This document shows, piece after piece, positions 53,878 to 63,919 of a DNA stretch of 64,000 nucleotides; the stretch's first letter is position 1, and every line of letters starts with the position of its first letter. The notes below the pieces were generated by a model that had not been told where the DNA came from, ran no database searches, and saw only the letters and a program-made list of their open reading frames with translations. The DNA lies in NCBI GenBank assembly GCA_023336205.1, contig JALQCR010000011.1:111416-175415 (forward strand), given 5' to 3'. The DNA is from Pseudanabaena sp. Salubria-1 (GTDB taxonomy: Bacteria; Cyanobacteriota; Cyanobacteriia; Pseudanabaenales; Pseudanabaenaceae). Both the position numbers and the translations under genes were made by a program.

Positions 53878-54021
53878 TGTTTTGTCTCCAATGGTTTTGC
53901 TTAGATGAATTAACACTGATCCGATAATGCTCAGTAATTAATTCTATCCTAACTGTTCATAAGCAAATAAAATTGAGTAGCAGTGCTTTGTACTGCTACT
54001 CAATTTTTGGGATGATGCATT

Positions 54022-54796
54022 TCAAACAACAATCGCAACTTTTCCTATTACCTGACGCTCTTCGAGGTGACGAATTGCCGTCGGGACTTCACTCAGGCTG
54101 TAATGGCGATCTATTAAGGGAGAGATTTTCCTAGCTTCCAGCAGATCTCTCAAGATGACTAGATCTGCTTGATTAGGTTTTGAAGCCAAGCATTTTACTT
54201 GTCGGTGACTGATTCTCGAAATTAAAGATCCAAAAAACATGACTTGAAAAAATCGAGCCGTGGAACCACCAACTAATACATAGGTTCCCTCGGTCGTCAA
54301 TGATGGCAGATAGTCGAACACTGAACGATAAGCGGCAGCATCGAAAATCAGATCGTAAAGCTGTCCATTTTTAGTGACATCAGTTTGAATGTAATCAATC
54401 ACATGGTTAGCACCAAGCGATCGCACCATCTCCATTTTTTTTGTGCTACATACAGCCGTAACCTCAGCGCCAAACATCTTCGCAATCTGCACTGCAAAAG
54501 AACCCACTCCACCAGAAGCTCCATTGATCAACACCTTCTGTCCAGACCGAATCTGCCCAAAATCCCGCAATCCCTGCAAAGCTGCAAGAGCTGCTACTGG
54601 AACAGTTGCCGCTTCCTCGAATGAGATATTGGCAGGTTTTAGCACCAAGCTAGATTCAGTTGCACAGGCATACTCGGCAAAAGCGCCAAAACCACATTCA
54701 GTCAAGTCACCAAAGACCTCATCATCAAGCTGAAACTGAGTGACATCTTTGCCAACAGCTTCAACCCTTCCTGCTACATCCATCCCAAGAGTCTTA
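54022..54796 (-). pseudogene. zinc-binding quinone-reductase-like dehydrogenase, 5' end replaced by IS630
   Basis: The fragment contains GMDVAGRVEAVG, the AAT...LQGLRDFGQIRSGQKVLINGASGGVG Rossmann region and the catalytic C-terminus of the Qor/MDR family. Its own N-terminus (about 60-70 residues) is absent. The reading frame enters from the IS630 terminal repeat at 54797, so the first nine residues of the open frame (MAGLIGICC) come from the IS end. No matching N-terminus is found on the far side of the IS, so the gene is truncated, not merely interrupted. Confidence 0.85.
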
Positions 54797-55858
54797 CAGC
54801 AAATACCGATCAAACCCGCCACAAAAGGAGCTAACTAAAAGGGTCGAAGCAGAGCCCACAATGATGAAACCAATTAAGAGCATCTTCATCAGTAATAGAA
54901 TTAATAGCCATAGTAATTGCGTCGTCAAGAGCCGAAATTGTGCGAGCTTTAGCCGAGCGAATAATCTCTTTTAATTTTGACCAACATAACTCGATTGGCG
55001 ATAAATCAGGAGAATAGGGAGGGATGAACTTAACCTGAGCACCAACGGATTCAATTAGGGTTTTAGCCATTGCAGCGTAATGTACAGGCAAATTATCCAT
55101 AGCGACAATTGCCCCAACCCATAACCGAGGCAATAGTATTTTCTCAATGAAAACCAAAAAACTGGCGGTGTTGAGACTACCAGCAAAAGTCATCGCAGCA
55201 ATCAACCCTTCATCACTCATGGCTCCAATTAAAGTGATGTTTCTACCTTTGTTACCTGGACGGTCATCATATACCCTACATCCTCCTTGACATCTACCAT
55301 AAAGCCTCGTCATCGCTAGATTTAGCCCTGTCTCGTCAATGAATACAAGGTTTTTGACATCTATCGTATCTAGCCAACGACGAAACTCATAACGCAATTT
55401 TTTCACTCTTTCTGTCGCTTGTTCGCTGGCTACTAAAGTTTTTTTTTACGCCCTAATTCTAAGCGCTTAAGCGTACGACTCAATCCTGATACGCTCACTT
55501 CTATTGTCTTTGTTTCATGTAGTTTTTCTTTGATCTCTCTGAGATATATGTCATTTTGCGCTTCAACAATTGTCTTTACTAATTCTTCATCTTTGCCTTT
55601 GATTTTCGACCGCCGATCTCCTCCTTGGGGTTTTGCTGCTATTTCATTTGTTTCTCGATACCGACGCAAAAAATCTCGAACAAATGACAAGCTTACTTTA
55701 AATCGTTTAGCTATGCCTCTCTGCGTATTTTCTTTGTTTTCCCAAGCACTTAATATCTTTTTTCGTAAATCTAGCGAATATGCTGCCATATGTAATCTTT
55801 CCTTGATAATACTTTTAGCTTATTAGACTTGTGGCGGGTTTGATCGGTATTTGCTGTA
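54795..55858 (-). mobile_element. IS630-family element inserted in the dehydrogenase
   Basis: Inverted repeats of about 29 bp start CAGCAAATACCGATC at 54797 and mirror it at 55856. TA is duplicated at 54795-54796 and 55857-55858. Length 1060 bp. It truncates the quinone-reductase-like gene. Confidence 0.9.
54831..55789 (-). CDS. IS630-family transposase, two frames joined by A9 slippage
   Basis: The first frame (55789-55433, 118 aa) is the helix-turn-helix half and ends RKKKL. The junction has nine A. A -1 shift enters a frame reading KKTLVASEQATERVKKLR, then FIDETGLNLA (Asp), AMDNLPVH (Asp) and LSPIELCWS (Glu). Confidence 0.87.
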
Positions 55859-55890
55859 TGATCGCCTACGAGCTTAACCTCATCAGTTAG

Positions 55891-55966
55891 GCGATCGCTA
55901 TACTCATGAACCTGTCAACAAGCAGTCAAGCGATTTTACCCGTGAAATGAATAAGCGCGATCGCTA
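55891..55966. repeat. accessory-region direct repeat, copy 1
   Basis: Begins GCGATCGCTATACTCATGAA and ends in GCGATCGC. Similar copies at 57523-57594 and, partly, at about 59031-59071. Confidence 0.65.
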
Positions 55967-55968
55967 AT

Positions 55969-56310
55969 TTAAACAGACGGACGCACCACCCGAATCAACT
56001 TTCCTTGTAACGACTCCTCTGCTCTCACCCTCCAATCGATCCTTTCAGCAAACTGTTCCCAATTACGATTATTTGTACATACAACAATCCCGAAATGATT
56101 ATCATCAAGACGATGCAAACGAATGAAGTCAATTCTATTGATAGTCAAAATTGAGCGCTCTTGACTTATCGCAAACATCAACACCTGATCATCAGGTATC
56201 CGTTGATTAGCATTTCCCGCTTCTTGCACCGTCAAAACATCATAACCAAGATTTCTCAACAATTCCACAACCTGAAAGGGAAACTGCTCATCCGCATAAA
56301 AACGTACCAT
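55969..56310 (-). CDS. DUF5615 PIN-like toxin
   Basis: The 113-aa protein matches the DUF5615 PIN-like family: FYADEQFP with acidic residues, VLTVQEAGNANQRIPDDQVL and LTINRIDF. Usually paired with DUF433 as toxin-antitoxin. The DUF433 gene ends only 3 bp upstream. Nuclease activity is inferred. Confidence 0.85.
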   Translation of the reverse strand: MVRFYADEQFPFQVVELLRNLGYDVLTVQEAGNANQRIPDDQVLMFAISQERSILTINRIDFIRLHRLDDNHFGIVVCTNNRNWEQFAERIDWRVRAEESLQGKLIRVVRPSV

Positions 56311-56313
56311 CCC

Positions 56314-56649
56314 CTAAGCTGCCTCATTCTGCTCGATTACCAAATCAATCTCATCCCTATGAGCCGCCGCATATACCCAAGCATTCGCTAAATCCGTAGC
56401 CGTAATCGTTGGATAACTTGTCAATAAATCAAGATCGCTATATCCCAAACGGCGAGCCTCTACCAGTACCCAAACAGGAATTCTTGTATTCGCAATGCAA
56501 GCCTGACCACCACAAACTTTAGGTGTTTTCTCAATTCCCTGCCAATTACTACCCAAACTTTGAGCAAGTAACTGGATCACCTGCACCTTTTCACTAGGTC
56601 TAAGGGCGAGAAGTTGCTGTTCTAACTCTTTGACGATCACAGATGTCAA
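56314..56649 (-). CDS. DUF433 antitoxin
   Basis: The 111-aa protein has an N-terminal helix with LRPSEKVQVIQLLAQSL and a DUF433 domain (PKVCGGQACIANTRIPVWVLVEAR). It precedes the DUF5615 gene by 3 bp as one operon, a standard toxin-antitoxin order. Confidence 0.87.
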   Translation of the reverse strand: MTSVIVKELEQQLLALRPSEKVQVIQLLAQSLGSNWQGIEKTPKVCGGQACIANTRIPVWVLVEARRLGYSDLDLLTSYPTITATDLANAWVYAAAHRDEIDLVIEQNEAA

Positions 56650-56702
56650 TCCTCATAACGTTTTAGCAAACTGTATTAATCATTTTACATCTTATCCAAC
56701 AG

Positions 56703-57044
56703 TTAAGCTACAGCAAACTCTGTTAACTTCCGAGTCTCAGGATCATGAAAAGCCAAAACAATATCAGACTTAGGAATACCTTCCGTTAACAACTCATTAG
56801 CAATCCCCTCCTCAGTCCAATCCTCCTCAATATAAATCTTTTGATTCTTAATACGGATATGTACCTGAATATTCCTATATTTCCTCTGCCCTTGCCAACC
56901 CATTAAAAACCAAAAATATTGATCGTGAACATCATCAAAAACTAGACAATTCTCTCTATCTCTCATATTAGAGTTAGAAGCCCAGCTATGATATTCAGTC
57001 AAAATTTTCTTGATAGCAATACGATATTTGTCTAGTCTATCCAT
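56703..57044 (-). CDS. xisI: XisI (fdxN-element excision controlling factor-like)
   Basis: The 113-aa protein matches XisI throughout: YQ..IKKILTEY, FWFLMGWQGQRKYRNIQVHIRIK and AFHDPETRKLTEFAVA. In Anabaena it controls excision of the fdxN element; copies occur widely in cyanobacteria without any such element. It overlaps the 3' end of xisH by 13 bp. Confidence 0.92.
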   Translation of the reverse strand: MDRLDKYRIAIKKILTEYHSWASNSNMRDRENCLVFDDVHDQYFWFLMGWQGQRKYRNIQVHIRIKNQKIYIEEDWTEEGIANELLTEGIPKSDIVLAFHDPETRKLTEFAVA

Positions 57045-57448
57045 TGTAAAACTTCCTCCTGCATTGTATTAATAACCAACAACTTAATTGAATTTATCCG
57101 CGTCAGATCTTGAATTGAATCTCTTAGGAAAAAATTTTGATAACTGCTTTCCTTGATCGCAAGATAGAGACTGTATTCAGGAGCAGTTAACTGGATTAAA
57201 TTTCGATAGACGATATACTGTCCCAGTGCGATTTCAAAGTCTCGCATTGGTGACGGGCTTAAAAAACTTTTAACCTCAACCACAATTTTTTGTCCTTGAC
57301 GTTCGGCAGCGATCGGCTTTTCCGCAGCCAAATCAGCGAACAAATCAACGTCTTTATATCGAATCAGATAAGGATCAGCCGTGATCATCCAGCCATCTTT
57401 GATGAGGGCATTTTTAACTGCATCATGGTAAATGTCTTTGGCTGGCAT
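57032..57448 (-). CDS. xisH: XisH
   Basis: The 138-aa protein has the XisH pattern MPAKDIYHDAVKNAL and the IVVEVKSF motif, a PD-(D/E)XK-like nuclease core. The pair XisH-XisI is translationally coupled through the overlap. XisHI modules are thought to be endonuclease-like or toxin-antitoxin-like; I treat that as an inference. Confidence 0.92.
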   Translation of the reverse strand: MPAKDIYHDAVKNALIKDGWMITADPYLIRYKDVDLFADLAAEKPIAAERQGQKIVVEVKSFLSPSPMRDFEIALGQYIVYRNLIQLTAPEYSLYLAIKESSYQNFFLRDSIQDLTRINSIKLLVINTMQEEVLQWID

Positions 57449-57522
57449 AGCGATAAAAGCAAGAAAAGATGGTAAACAAGCTCAATCCCATTATAAATAC
57501 TTGTTACAGCAATTTGTGAGGT

Positions 57523-57594
57523 GCGATCGCTATACTCATAAACCTGTCAGCAAGTAAGAGGCGATTTTACCAATGAAATGAATAGGCGATCGCT
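57523..57594. repeat. accessory-region direct repeat, copy 2
   Basis: Same pattern as 55891-55966 with about 85 per cent similarity. Lies between xisH and the broken DUF433 gene. Confidence 0.65.
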
Positions 57595-57751
57595 CTTCAC
57601 CAGATTGTTACAATAAGCATAATTCTATTTACCTGCGATCGCCATGACCACTCAAGAAATCGAACATCAATTTCTCAACATATCACTCACCGACCGAGCC
57701 GCAATTATCCAACGGCTCACCAAAAACCTAACTAAAAGCGGAAAAGGAATC

Positions 57752-58696
57752 ACTAGACCTCTTGCAGAACCAAAAACATGTTAGATTTATAAGCTTTTTA
57801 TCAGAACTCAAATTAAGCGATGAAATACGAAGCCAGTCAAAATCTATCAGCGACAGAATTTAAACGGTTATTTGGAGTAAGAAGAGAAACATTTGCTCAA
57901 ATGACGGAACTAATGCAACAAGCAGCCCAAAGCAAAGGACAAGGTGGTGTAGAACCAAAGCTAAGTCTAGAAGACCAAATATTGGTTACTTTGCAGTATT
58001 GGCGTGAATATCGCACCTATTTTCATATTGCTAGCGACTGGGAAGTGTCAGAATCGACGATTTGCCGCATCGTCAAAAAAGTAGAAAATGTCTTAATTAA
58101 ATCGAAAAAGTTTCGGTTAGCAGGAAAAAAGTCATTATGGCAGGAGAAGGCTCCAGCCATAATTGCCATTGATGTAACTGAGACAAAGGTTGAGCGCCCT
58201 AAATATCACCAGAAACATTTTTATAGCGGTAAGAAAAAGCATCATGCCCTCAAAGCCCAATTGGTGGTCGATCTGACTAATTTCAAGATAGTTTGTACCG
58301 CTTACGGTAAGGGCAAGCAGCATGATTTCTCATTATTCAAGGCAAGTGGAGTTCATTTTCACGCACAGACACAAGGTTTGGCAGACAAGGGTTATCAAGG
58401 CTTACAAAAGTTGCATCCTAACTCGCAAATTCCTATCAAAAAGCCTCAAAATGGCTCATTATCCAAGGAGGATAAGCGTTTTAATCGCCAACTTGCACGT
58501 CAACGTATTGCGATTGAGCATGTTAATCGTCGCTTGAAGATTTTTAAGATTCTCTCTTTACCTTATCGTAATCGTCGTCGTCGTTTTGGTTTGCGTTGTA
58601 ATTTGATTGCCGCCATTTATAACTTTGAAGTCGCTCTTGTTGCTTCTAAAACTTTCTCTGCTCTGGATTAATTTTCAGTTCTGCAAGAGGTCTACT
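57752..58696 (+). mobile_element. IS5-family element with 3-bp ACT target duplication
   Basis: The element is 57755-58693 (939 bp). Its ends are inverted repeats AGACCTCTTGCAGAAC. ACT is present at both sides (57752-57754, 58694-58696). An alternative reading gives ends GACCTC...GAGGTC and TA at both sides. Confidence 0.88.
57820..58671 (+). CDS. IS5-family transposase
   Basis: The 283-aa protein has AIDVTETKVERP (Asp), LADKGYQGLQ (Asp) and RIAIEHVNRRLKIFK (Glu), and the N-terminal helix-turn-helix with VSESTICRIV. The frame is intact. Confidence 0.9.
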   Translation: MKYEASQNLSATEFKRLFGVRRETFAQMTELMQQAAQSKGQGGVEPKLSLEDQILVTLQYWREYRTYFHIASDWEVSESTICRIVKKVENVLIKSKKFRLAGKKSLWQEKAPAIIAIDVTETKVERPKYHQKHFYSGKKKHHALKAQLVVDLTNFKIVCTAYGKGKQHDFSLFKASGVHFHAQTQGLADKGYQGLQKLHPNSQIPIKKPQNGSLSKEDKRFNRQLARQRIAIEHVNRRLKIFKILSLPYRNRRRRFGLRCNLIAAIYNFEVALVASKTFSALD

Positions 58697-58918
58697 AAAA
58701 CGGCAGGAGTTTGTGGAGGAGAAGCTTGCATTGCAGGAACCCGAATAGCTGTTTGGTTACTAGTCGAAGCCCAACAACTGGGCATCACCGAAGCCCAACT
58801 GCTACAAGACTATCCCCACATCACCGCCGCCGATCTCGTCAACGCATGGACTTACTCCGAAGCCTATCCCGAAGAAATTGCCGCCGTAATTCTTGCAAAT
58901 AACGAGGCAGCCTAACCA

Positions 58919-59022
58919 ATGACAGCGATCGCCCTCGAATGGCAACCCGAATTAACGAAGCGATCTCTACACAAGAATCTCTACAAGGTAATCTCATTAG
59001 AGTTGTGCGCCCATCAAGTTAA
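58919..59022 (+). pseudogene. DUF5615 toxin remnant
   Basis: After an opening ATGACAGCG the frame soon leaves the toxin sequence. A second frame ends ESLQGNLIRVVRPSS, which matches the last residues of the intact DUF5615 toxin (ESLQGKLIRVVRPSV). So the middle of the gene was deleted. It follows the broken antitoxin by 3 bp. Confidence 0.75.
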
Positions 59023-59030
59023 ACGGCGAG

Positions 59031-59071
59031 CACTATACCCATAGATCTGTTAGCAAGCAATCAAGCGATCG
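59031..59071. repeat. accessory-region direct repeat, partial copy 3
   Basis: CTATACCCATAGATCTGTTA...AAGCGATCGC resembles the left half of copies 1 and 2. Present just after the toxin remnant. Confidence 0.45.
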
Positions 59072-59237
59072 CACACATTCATAGAACAAAAGTCACCTTA
59101 GCTGACGTACTGTAACAGCTAAATGTAATCCCAATGTACGGCAACACGCACCCTTTATCCATGTAGAACCGATCCCGTTTCAAAGCTGGAAGCCTTAAAA
59201 TATTCGCAGACATCTAAATCACAGGAGGTAACTGGCG

Positions 59238-61859
59238 ATGCAACCAACTAATCCCAATCAATTTACCGAAAAAGCATGGGCAGCGATCGCAAGAACACCC
59301 GATGTGGTGAAAGCGGCTCAGCAACAACAGATCGAGCCAGAGCATTTACTTAAAGCAATATTAGAAGAAGAAGGGCTAGCAGCTAGCATCTTTAGTAAGG
59401 CTGGAATCAATATTCAAAAATTGCGCGATCGCACTGATGAGTTTATCAATCGTCAGCCCAAAGTATCGAGTTCTAATAGTTCTGTATACTTGGGCAAAAA
59501 TTTAGAAGTACTATTTGATCGCGCCGAAAAGGAACGTAAAAGTTTTGGCGATGATTTTATCTCCATCGAGCATATCTTGCTCCCCTACTGCAAAGATGAT
59601 CGCTTCGGGAAAGCTCTCTATCAGGAAATGGGACTCGATGAAGCCAATCTCCGTAATGTAATCCAGCAAGTCCGAGGCAAGCAAAAAGTGTCCGATCAAT
59701 CTCCTGAGAATAAATATGAAGCGTTGACTAAATATGGTCGCGATCTCACTGAATTAGCCCGTGAAGGCAAGCTTGATCCTGTAATTGGGCGCGATGATGA
59801 AATCCGTCGCACCATTCAGATTTTGTCTCGCCGCACCAAAAACAATCCTGTCTTAATCGGTGAACCAGGGGTGGGTAAAACTGCGATCGCGGAAGGTTTA
59901 GCGCAACGTATCCTTAGCGGTGATGTGCCTGAATCACTCCAAAATCGGAAGTTGATTGCTCTTGATATGGGAGCCTTGATTGCAGGGGCAAAATATCGTG
60001 GAGAATTTGAAGAAAGATTGAAGGCTGTTCTTAAAGAAGTTACGGAATCCAGTGGTCAATTTATCCTCTTTATCGATGAAATTCATACTGTAGTTGGTGC
60101 GGGTGCGACTCAAGGCTCTATGGATGCTAGTAATCTGCTCAAGCCTATGTTAGCGCGAGGTGAGTTGCGCTGTATCGGTGCGACGACTCTAGATGAATAT
60201 CGCAAATATATAGAGAAAGATGCTGCTCTCGAACGTCGCTTCCAACAGGTTTTCATCGATCAGCCCAATGTCGAGGATACGATCTCGATTTTGCGCGGTT
60301 TGCGCGATCGCTATGAGCTACATCATGGCGTAAAAATCTCTGATACTGCGTTAGTTGCAGCAGCAACGCTCTCAAATCGCTATATTAGCGATCGCTTCTT
60401 GCCCGATAAAGCGATCGATCTGGTTGACGAAGCTGCCGCTAAGCTAAAAATGGAAATCACCTCGCAACCTGAAGCCCTTGATGAAATTAATCGTAAGGTG
60501 ATTCAGCTTGAAATGGAATGCCTTTCGCTCAAGAAAGAAAACGATCGCGAATCTCTAGAACGTTTGGAGAAGCTCCATCGCGAACTTGGTGACTTGAAGG
60601 AAGAACAAACCACTCTCAAAGCGCAATGGGAAGCTGAAAAAAGTGTCATCGATAACATTCGCAAGTTAAAGGAAAGTATCGAGCATGTAAATGTAGAAGT
60701 TCAGCAAGCTGAGCGAGATTATGACCTAAATAAAGCTGCGGAACTCAAGTATGGCAAGCTGACAGACTTACAACGTCAACTAGAAGTCGGTGAGGTAAAC
60801 CTTAAGGAAGCGCAAACTTCAGGACGATCGCTATTGCGTCAAGAAGTTACAGAAGAAGACATTGCGGAGATTATCTCGAAATGGTCTGGCATTCCCATCA
60901 GTAAGCTAGTGGAATCCGAAAAAGAGAATCTCTTACAATTGGAAGATGTATTGCACGATCGCGTCGTTGGTCAAGAAGAAGCCGTAACTGCGATCGCAGA
61001 TGCCATTCAACGCTCTAGAGCGGGGCTCGCCGATCCAAATCGTCCAATTGCTAGCTTTATCTTTTTAGGCCCAACGGGTGTCGGCAAGACGGAATTAGCC
61101 AAGGCTCTCGCGGCCTATCTCTTCGATACTGAAGACTCGATGGTGCGGATTGACATGTCAGAATATATGGAGAAACATAGCGTTTCTCGTTTAGTTGGCG
61201 CACCTCCTGGATATGTCGGTTACGAAGAAGGCGGGCAACTGACAGAAGCTGTGCGTCGTCGTCCTTATGCGGTAATTCTCTTTGATGAGATAGAGAAAGC
61301 ACATCCTGATGTGTTTAACATCATGCTACAAATCCTTGATGATGGTCGCGTTACCGATTCCCAAGGTCGCACTATTGACTTTAAGAACTCAATTATTATC
61401 ATGACAAGTAACGTCGGTTCGCAGTTTATTCTTGATATTGCTGGCGATGATTCTAAATACGACGAAATGCGCGATCGGGTCATGGAATCGATGCGATCGA
61501 GCTTCCGTCCAGAGTTCTTGAATCGTATTGATGAAATTGTGATCTTCCATGCTCTCCGCCGTGATGAATTGCGCCGTATCGTTAAACTTCAAGTTCAACG
61601 TTTAGAGCAACGTTTAAGCGATCGCCGCATGACGTTGAAAATCGCCGATGCAGCTTTAGATTTCATTGCGGAAGTTGGCTACGATCCAGTCTACGGAGCA
61701 CGTCCACTAAAGCGAATCATCCAGCGTCAACTGGAAACCCAAATCGCGAAGGGGATTTTGCGCGGAGACTATGCTGATGGCGACACCATCTTTGTCGATA
61801 TCGAAAACGAACGCCTCGCCTTCAAACGCCTTTCTGCGGATCTAATCACTGTTTCCTAA
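59238..61859 (+). CDS. clpB: ATP-dependent disaggregase ClpB
   Basis: The 873-aa protein has an N-terminal repeat domain (about 1-145), first AAA module with GEPGVGKT (about 209), a middle coiled-coil region (about 410-525) and second AAA module with GPTGVGKT (about 613). ClpB works with DnaK to dissolve aggregates after heat. A very good ribosome site, AGGAGGT, lies 10 bp before the ATG. Whether ClpB1 or ClpB2 is not certain. Single gene with terminator. Confidence 0.95.
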   Translation: MQPTNPNQFTEKAWAAIARTPDVVKAAQQQQIEPEHLLKAILEEEGLAASIFSKAGINIQKLRDRTDEFINRQPKVSSSNSSVYLGKNLEVLFDRAEKERKSFGDDFISIEHILLPYCKDDRFGKALYQEMGLDEANLRNVIQQVRGKQKVSDQSPENKYEALTKYGRDLTELAREGKLDPVIGRDDEIRRTIQILSRRTKNNPVLIGEPGVGKTAIAEGLAQRILSGDVPESLQNRKLIALDMGALIAGAKYRGEFEERLKAVLKEVTESSGQFILFIDEIHTVVGAGATQGSMDASNLLKPMLARGELRCIGATTLDEYRKYIEKDAALERRFQQVFIDQPNVEDTISILRGLRDRYELHHGVKISDTALVAAATLSNRYISDRFLPDKAIDLVDEAAAKLKMEITSQPEALDEINRKVIQLEMECLSLKKENDRESLERLEKLHRELGDLKEEQTTLKAQWEAEKSVIDNIRKLKESIEHVNVEVQQAERDYDLNKAAELKYGKLTDLQRQLEVGEVNLKEAQTSGRSLLRQEVTEEDIAEIISKWSGIPISKLVESEKENLLQLEDVLHDRVVGQEEAVTAIADAIQRSRAGLADPNRPIASFIFLGPTGVGKTELAKALAAYLFDTEDSMVRIDMSEYMEKHSVSRLVGAPPGYVGYEEGGQLTEAVRRRPYAVILFDEIEKAHPDVFNIMLQILDDGRVTDSQGRTIDFKNSIIIMTSNVGSQFILDIAGDDSKYDEMRDRVMESMRSSFRPEFLNRIDEIVIFHALRRDELRRIVKLQVQRLEQRLSDRRMTLKIADAALDFIAEVGYDPVYGARPLKRIIQRQLETQIAKGILRGDYADGDTIFVDIENERLAFKRLSADLITVS

Positions 61860-61891
61860 AAGAGAAGGGACGCATCGCGTCCCTTCTCTTT
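61857..61891 (+). terminator. clpB terminator
   Basis: Perfect stem AAAGAGAAGGGACGC and its complement followed by TTTGTTTTT. Confidence 0.8.
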
Positions 61892-61934
61892 GTTTTTGCT
61901 TTAGAATGTTTTTAAGCAGAGTTGTAGTTAATAT

Positions 61935-62606
61935 ATGGTTCTCACAGTTTTACCACCAGAAATACAACCTTCCACTTCGGCAGTTACCGTAGCAGCGAAA
62001 CAAGGTGAAAATCGAGTTGCGCTAAAAGGAATTAGCTGGCTGTCATACCAACAAATCCTCAATGCTCTTCCCGACAGTCGCGCCGCACGGCTCACCTATG
62101 ATCGCGGCATCCTTGAAATCACTATGCCTTTAGAAACTCACGAATACTCAAGTGAATTAATTGGTTTATTTATTCGCATTTTGGTCTTAGAAATGGGTCT
62201 GAAACTCAAATCAATGCGCTCAACGACAATTAATCGCCCCGATCTTGAACGAGGTGCTGAGCCAGATTGTGCTTACTACATTCAGAATCAACCGAAAGTT
62301 GCAGGAAAAATTGTTGATTTTAGTCAAGATCCTCCTCCCGATCTAGTAGTTGAGGTGGATATTACTCATACTGACATTGATAAAAATAGGCTTTATGCCA
62401 GTATGGGTGTGCCTGAATTTTGGCGATATAACGGACAGGAACTAAAGATTTATACATTACAGGAAGCGCAATATGTAGAGTGCGATCGCAGTCCTACTTT
62501 CCCTTGGATGCAAAAAGAATATTTATATAACTTTCTAGAAGAAGCGCAACAGGACGAAATTGCTGCTGAAGTTAAGTTTCGCGCTTTTGTCAAAGAAAAC
62601 CTTTAA
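61935..62606 (+). CDS. Uma2-family protein
   Basis: Fourth Uma2 gene. Features: YQQILNALPDSRAARLTYDRG, PDCAYYIQN, PDLVVEVDIT, VPEFWRYNG. Somewhat longer N-terminus than the others. Single gene; terminator follows. Confidence 0.82.
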   Translation: MVLTVLPPEIQPSTSAVTVAAKQGENRVALKGISWLSYQQILNALPDSRAARLTYDRGILEITMPLETHEYSSELIGLFIRILVLEMGLKLKSMRSTTINRPDLERGAEPDCAYYIQNQPKVAGKIVDFSQDPPPDLVVEVDITHTDIDKNRLYASMGVPEFWRYNGQELKIYTLQEAQYVECDRSPTFPWMQKEYLYNFLEEAQQDEIAAEVKFRAFVKENL

Positions 62607-62613
62607 CTGGGCA

Positions 62614-62666
62614 AAACCCAAAAGCACAAATCGCCCGCTATGCGGGCGATTTGTGCTTTTGGGTTT
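62614..62666. terminator. shared terminator of the Uma2 and DAHP-synthase genes
   Basis: Perfect 25-bp stem AAACCCAAAAGCACAAATCG... with TAT loop, between convergent genes. Confidence 0.8.
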
Positions 62667-62668
62667 GA

Positions 62669-63787
62669 TTAAAACCGTCCCGATCGCACTGCATTAGCGA
62701 GATCTGTCAAAACATCAACAGTGGTCTCAAAGTTAATACAACCATCGGTAATACTCTTGCCATATTCTAATTTTGCCAATTCTTTCAAAGGTTGCTTGCC
62801 TCGATTGAGATGACTTTCGAGCATGATGCCCACAATATGTTCTGAGCCATTACGCACCTGCTCAGCGATATCTTGCAGTACAGTTGGCTGAAGATTGTAA
62901 TCTTGTCCACTATTGTCGTGACTGCAATCGACCATCATGTATGGCAATAGCTTGCGATCACTAAGACGATTGGCGATCGCATCTACATGTACCTTGTCGT
63001 AATTTGGTCCCTGCTTGCCACCACGTAAAACGATATGCCCATCAGGATTACCTGTAGTAGTGACAATACTTGCCCTACCTTCATTATTAACCCCAAGAAA
63101 ACGGTGGGGCTGACGTGCGGACAGTAAGGCGTTAATCGCCACATCAATACTGCCATCAGTACCATTTTTGAAACCTACAGGCATTGATAAACCAGAGGAC
63201 ATTTCGCGGTGAGTTTGACTCTCAGTTGTCCGCGCCCCGATCGCTGTCCAAGAGATCAAGTCAGCTAGATACTGTGGCACAATCGGATCAAGCAATTCGG
63301 TAGCACTGGGTAAGTCCAACTTTGCCACATCCAGCAATAGTCCCCGCGCCATGCGGATACCGTAATTAATATCAAATGTACCGTTGAGATGCGGATCATT
63401 AATCAGCCCTTTCCAGCCAACTGTAGTGCGTGGCTTCTCGAAATAGACGCGCATCACAATTTCGAGGGCATCACTTACGCCATCACGAAATTGGGCTAAC
63501 TTTTCGGCATACTCACGGGCTGCTTTGACATCGTGAATTGAGCAAGGACCAACGACAACTAGTAAACGGCGATCGCTGCCATTTAAAATATTTCTGATTC
63601 TGGCTCTAGCACTTGCTACGACTTTGGCGATCGCAGGGGTAATTGGTAATTCGGCTTTTACCTCGACGGGGGCTAATAGGGGGCAAGTTTCGACCACATG
63701 CAGATCACTGGTCTTAAGTTGCTCTAGACTTTCCTCTAATCCAGCATTGTCTTGGTCGATTATGTTTGCGACTTCAGTAGGTGACAC
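62669..63787 (-). CDS. 3-deoxy-7-phosphoheptulonate synthase (AroG type)
   Basis: The 372-aa enzyme condenses PEP with erythrose-4-phosphate, the first step of the shikimate pathway. Class I features: VVGPCSIHD, KPRTTVGWKG, GARTTESQTHREMSSGLSMP, and the metal-binding MVDCSHDNSGQ. Single gene. Feedback type unknown. Confidence 0.93.
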   Translation of the reverse strand: MSPTEVANIIDQDNAGLEESLEQLKTSDLHVVETCPLLAPVEVKAELPITPAIAKVVASARARIRNILNGSDRRLLVVVGPCSIHDVKAAREYAEKLAQFRDGVSDALEIVMRVYFEKPRTTVGWKGLINDPHLNGTFDINYGIRMARGLLLDVAKLDLPSATELLDPIVPQYLADLISWTAIGARTTESQTHREMSSGLSMPVGFKNGTDGSIDVAINALLSARQPHRFLGVNNEGRASIVTTTGNPDGHIVLRGGKQGPNYDKVHVDAIANRLSDRKLLPYMMVDCSHDNSGQDYNLQPTVLQDIAEQVRNGSEHIVGIMLESHLNRGKQPLKELAKLEYGKSITDGCINFETTVDVLTDLANAVRSGRF

Positions 63788-63919
63788 TCTTGTGACTCCA
63801 TATAAATTTCTATTTATACTTTAGCCTTCCTATGGGTGTAAACGTATCCCACAAGTGGTCTTTTGTTACAAAACCTAAACATGGGTAGGTGCGAAGTATC
63901 GCCTAGCCAAGACCCCAAA

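Larger units (their letters stand above)
57644..58915 (+). pseudogene. DUF433 antitoxin interrupted by IS5-family element
   Basis: The gene begins ATG at 57644. Its 3' part continues from 58697 and stops at 58913-58915. Removing the IS and one ACT restores a frame reading KSGKGITKTAGVCGG. The DUF433 motif CGGEACIAGTRIAVWLLVEAQQ is intact in the 3' part. It resembles the DUF433 gene at 56314-56649. Confidence 0.9.

Noticed and set aside
56703..57448. Complete fdxN-type excision element
   Set aside because: Only xisH and xisI are present; no xisF-type recombinase or recombination sites found.
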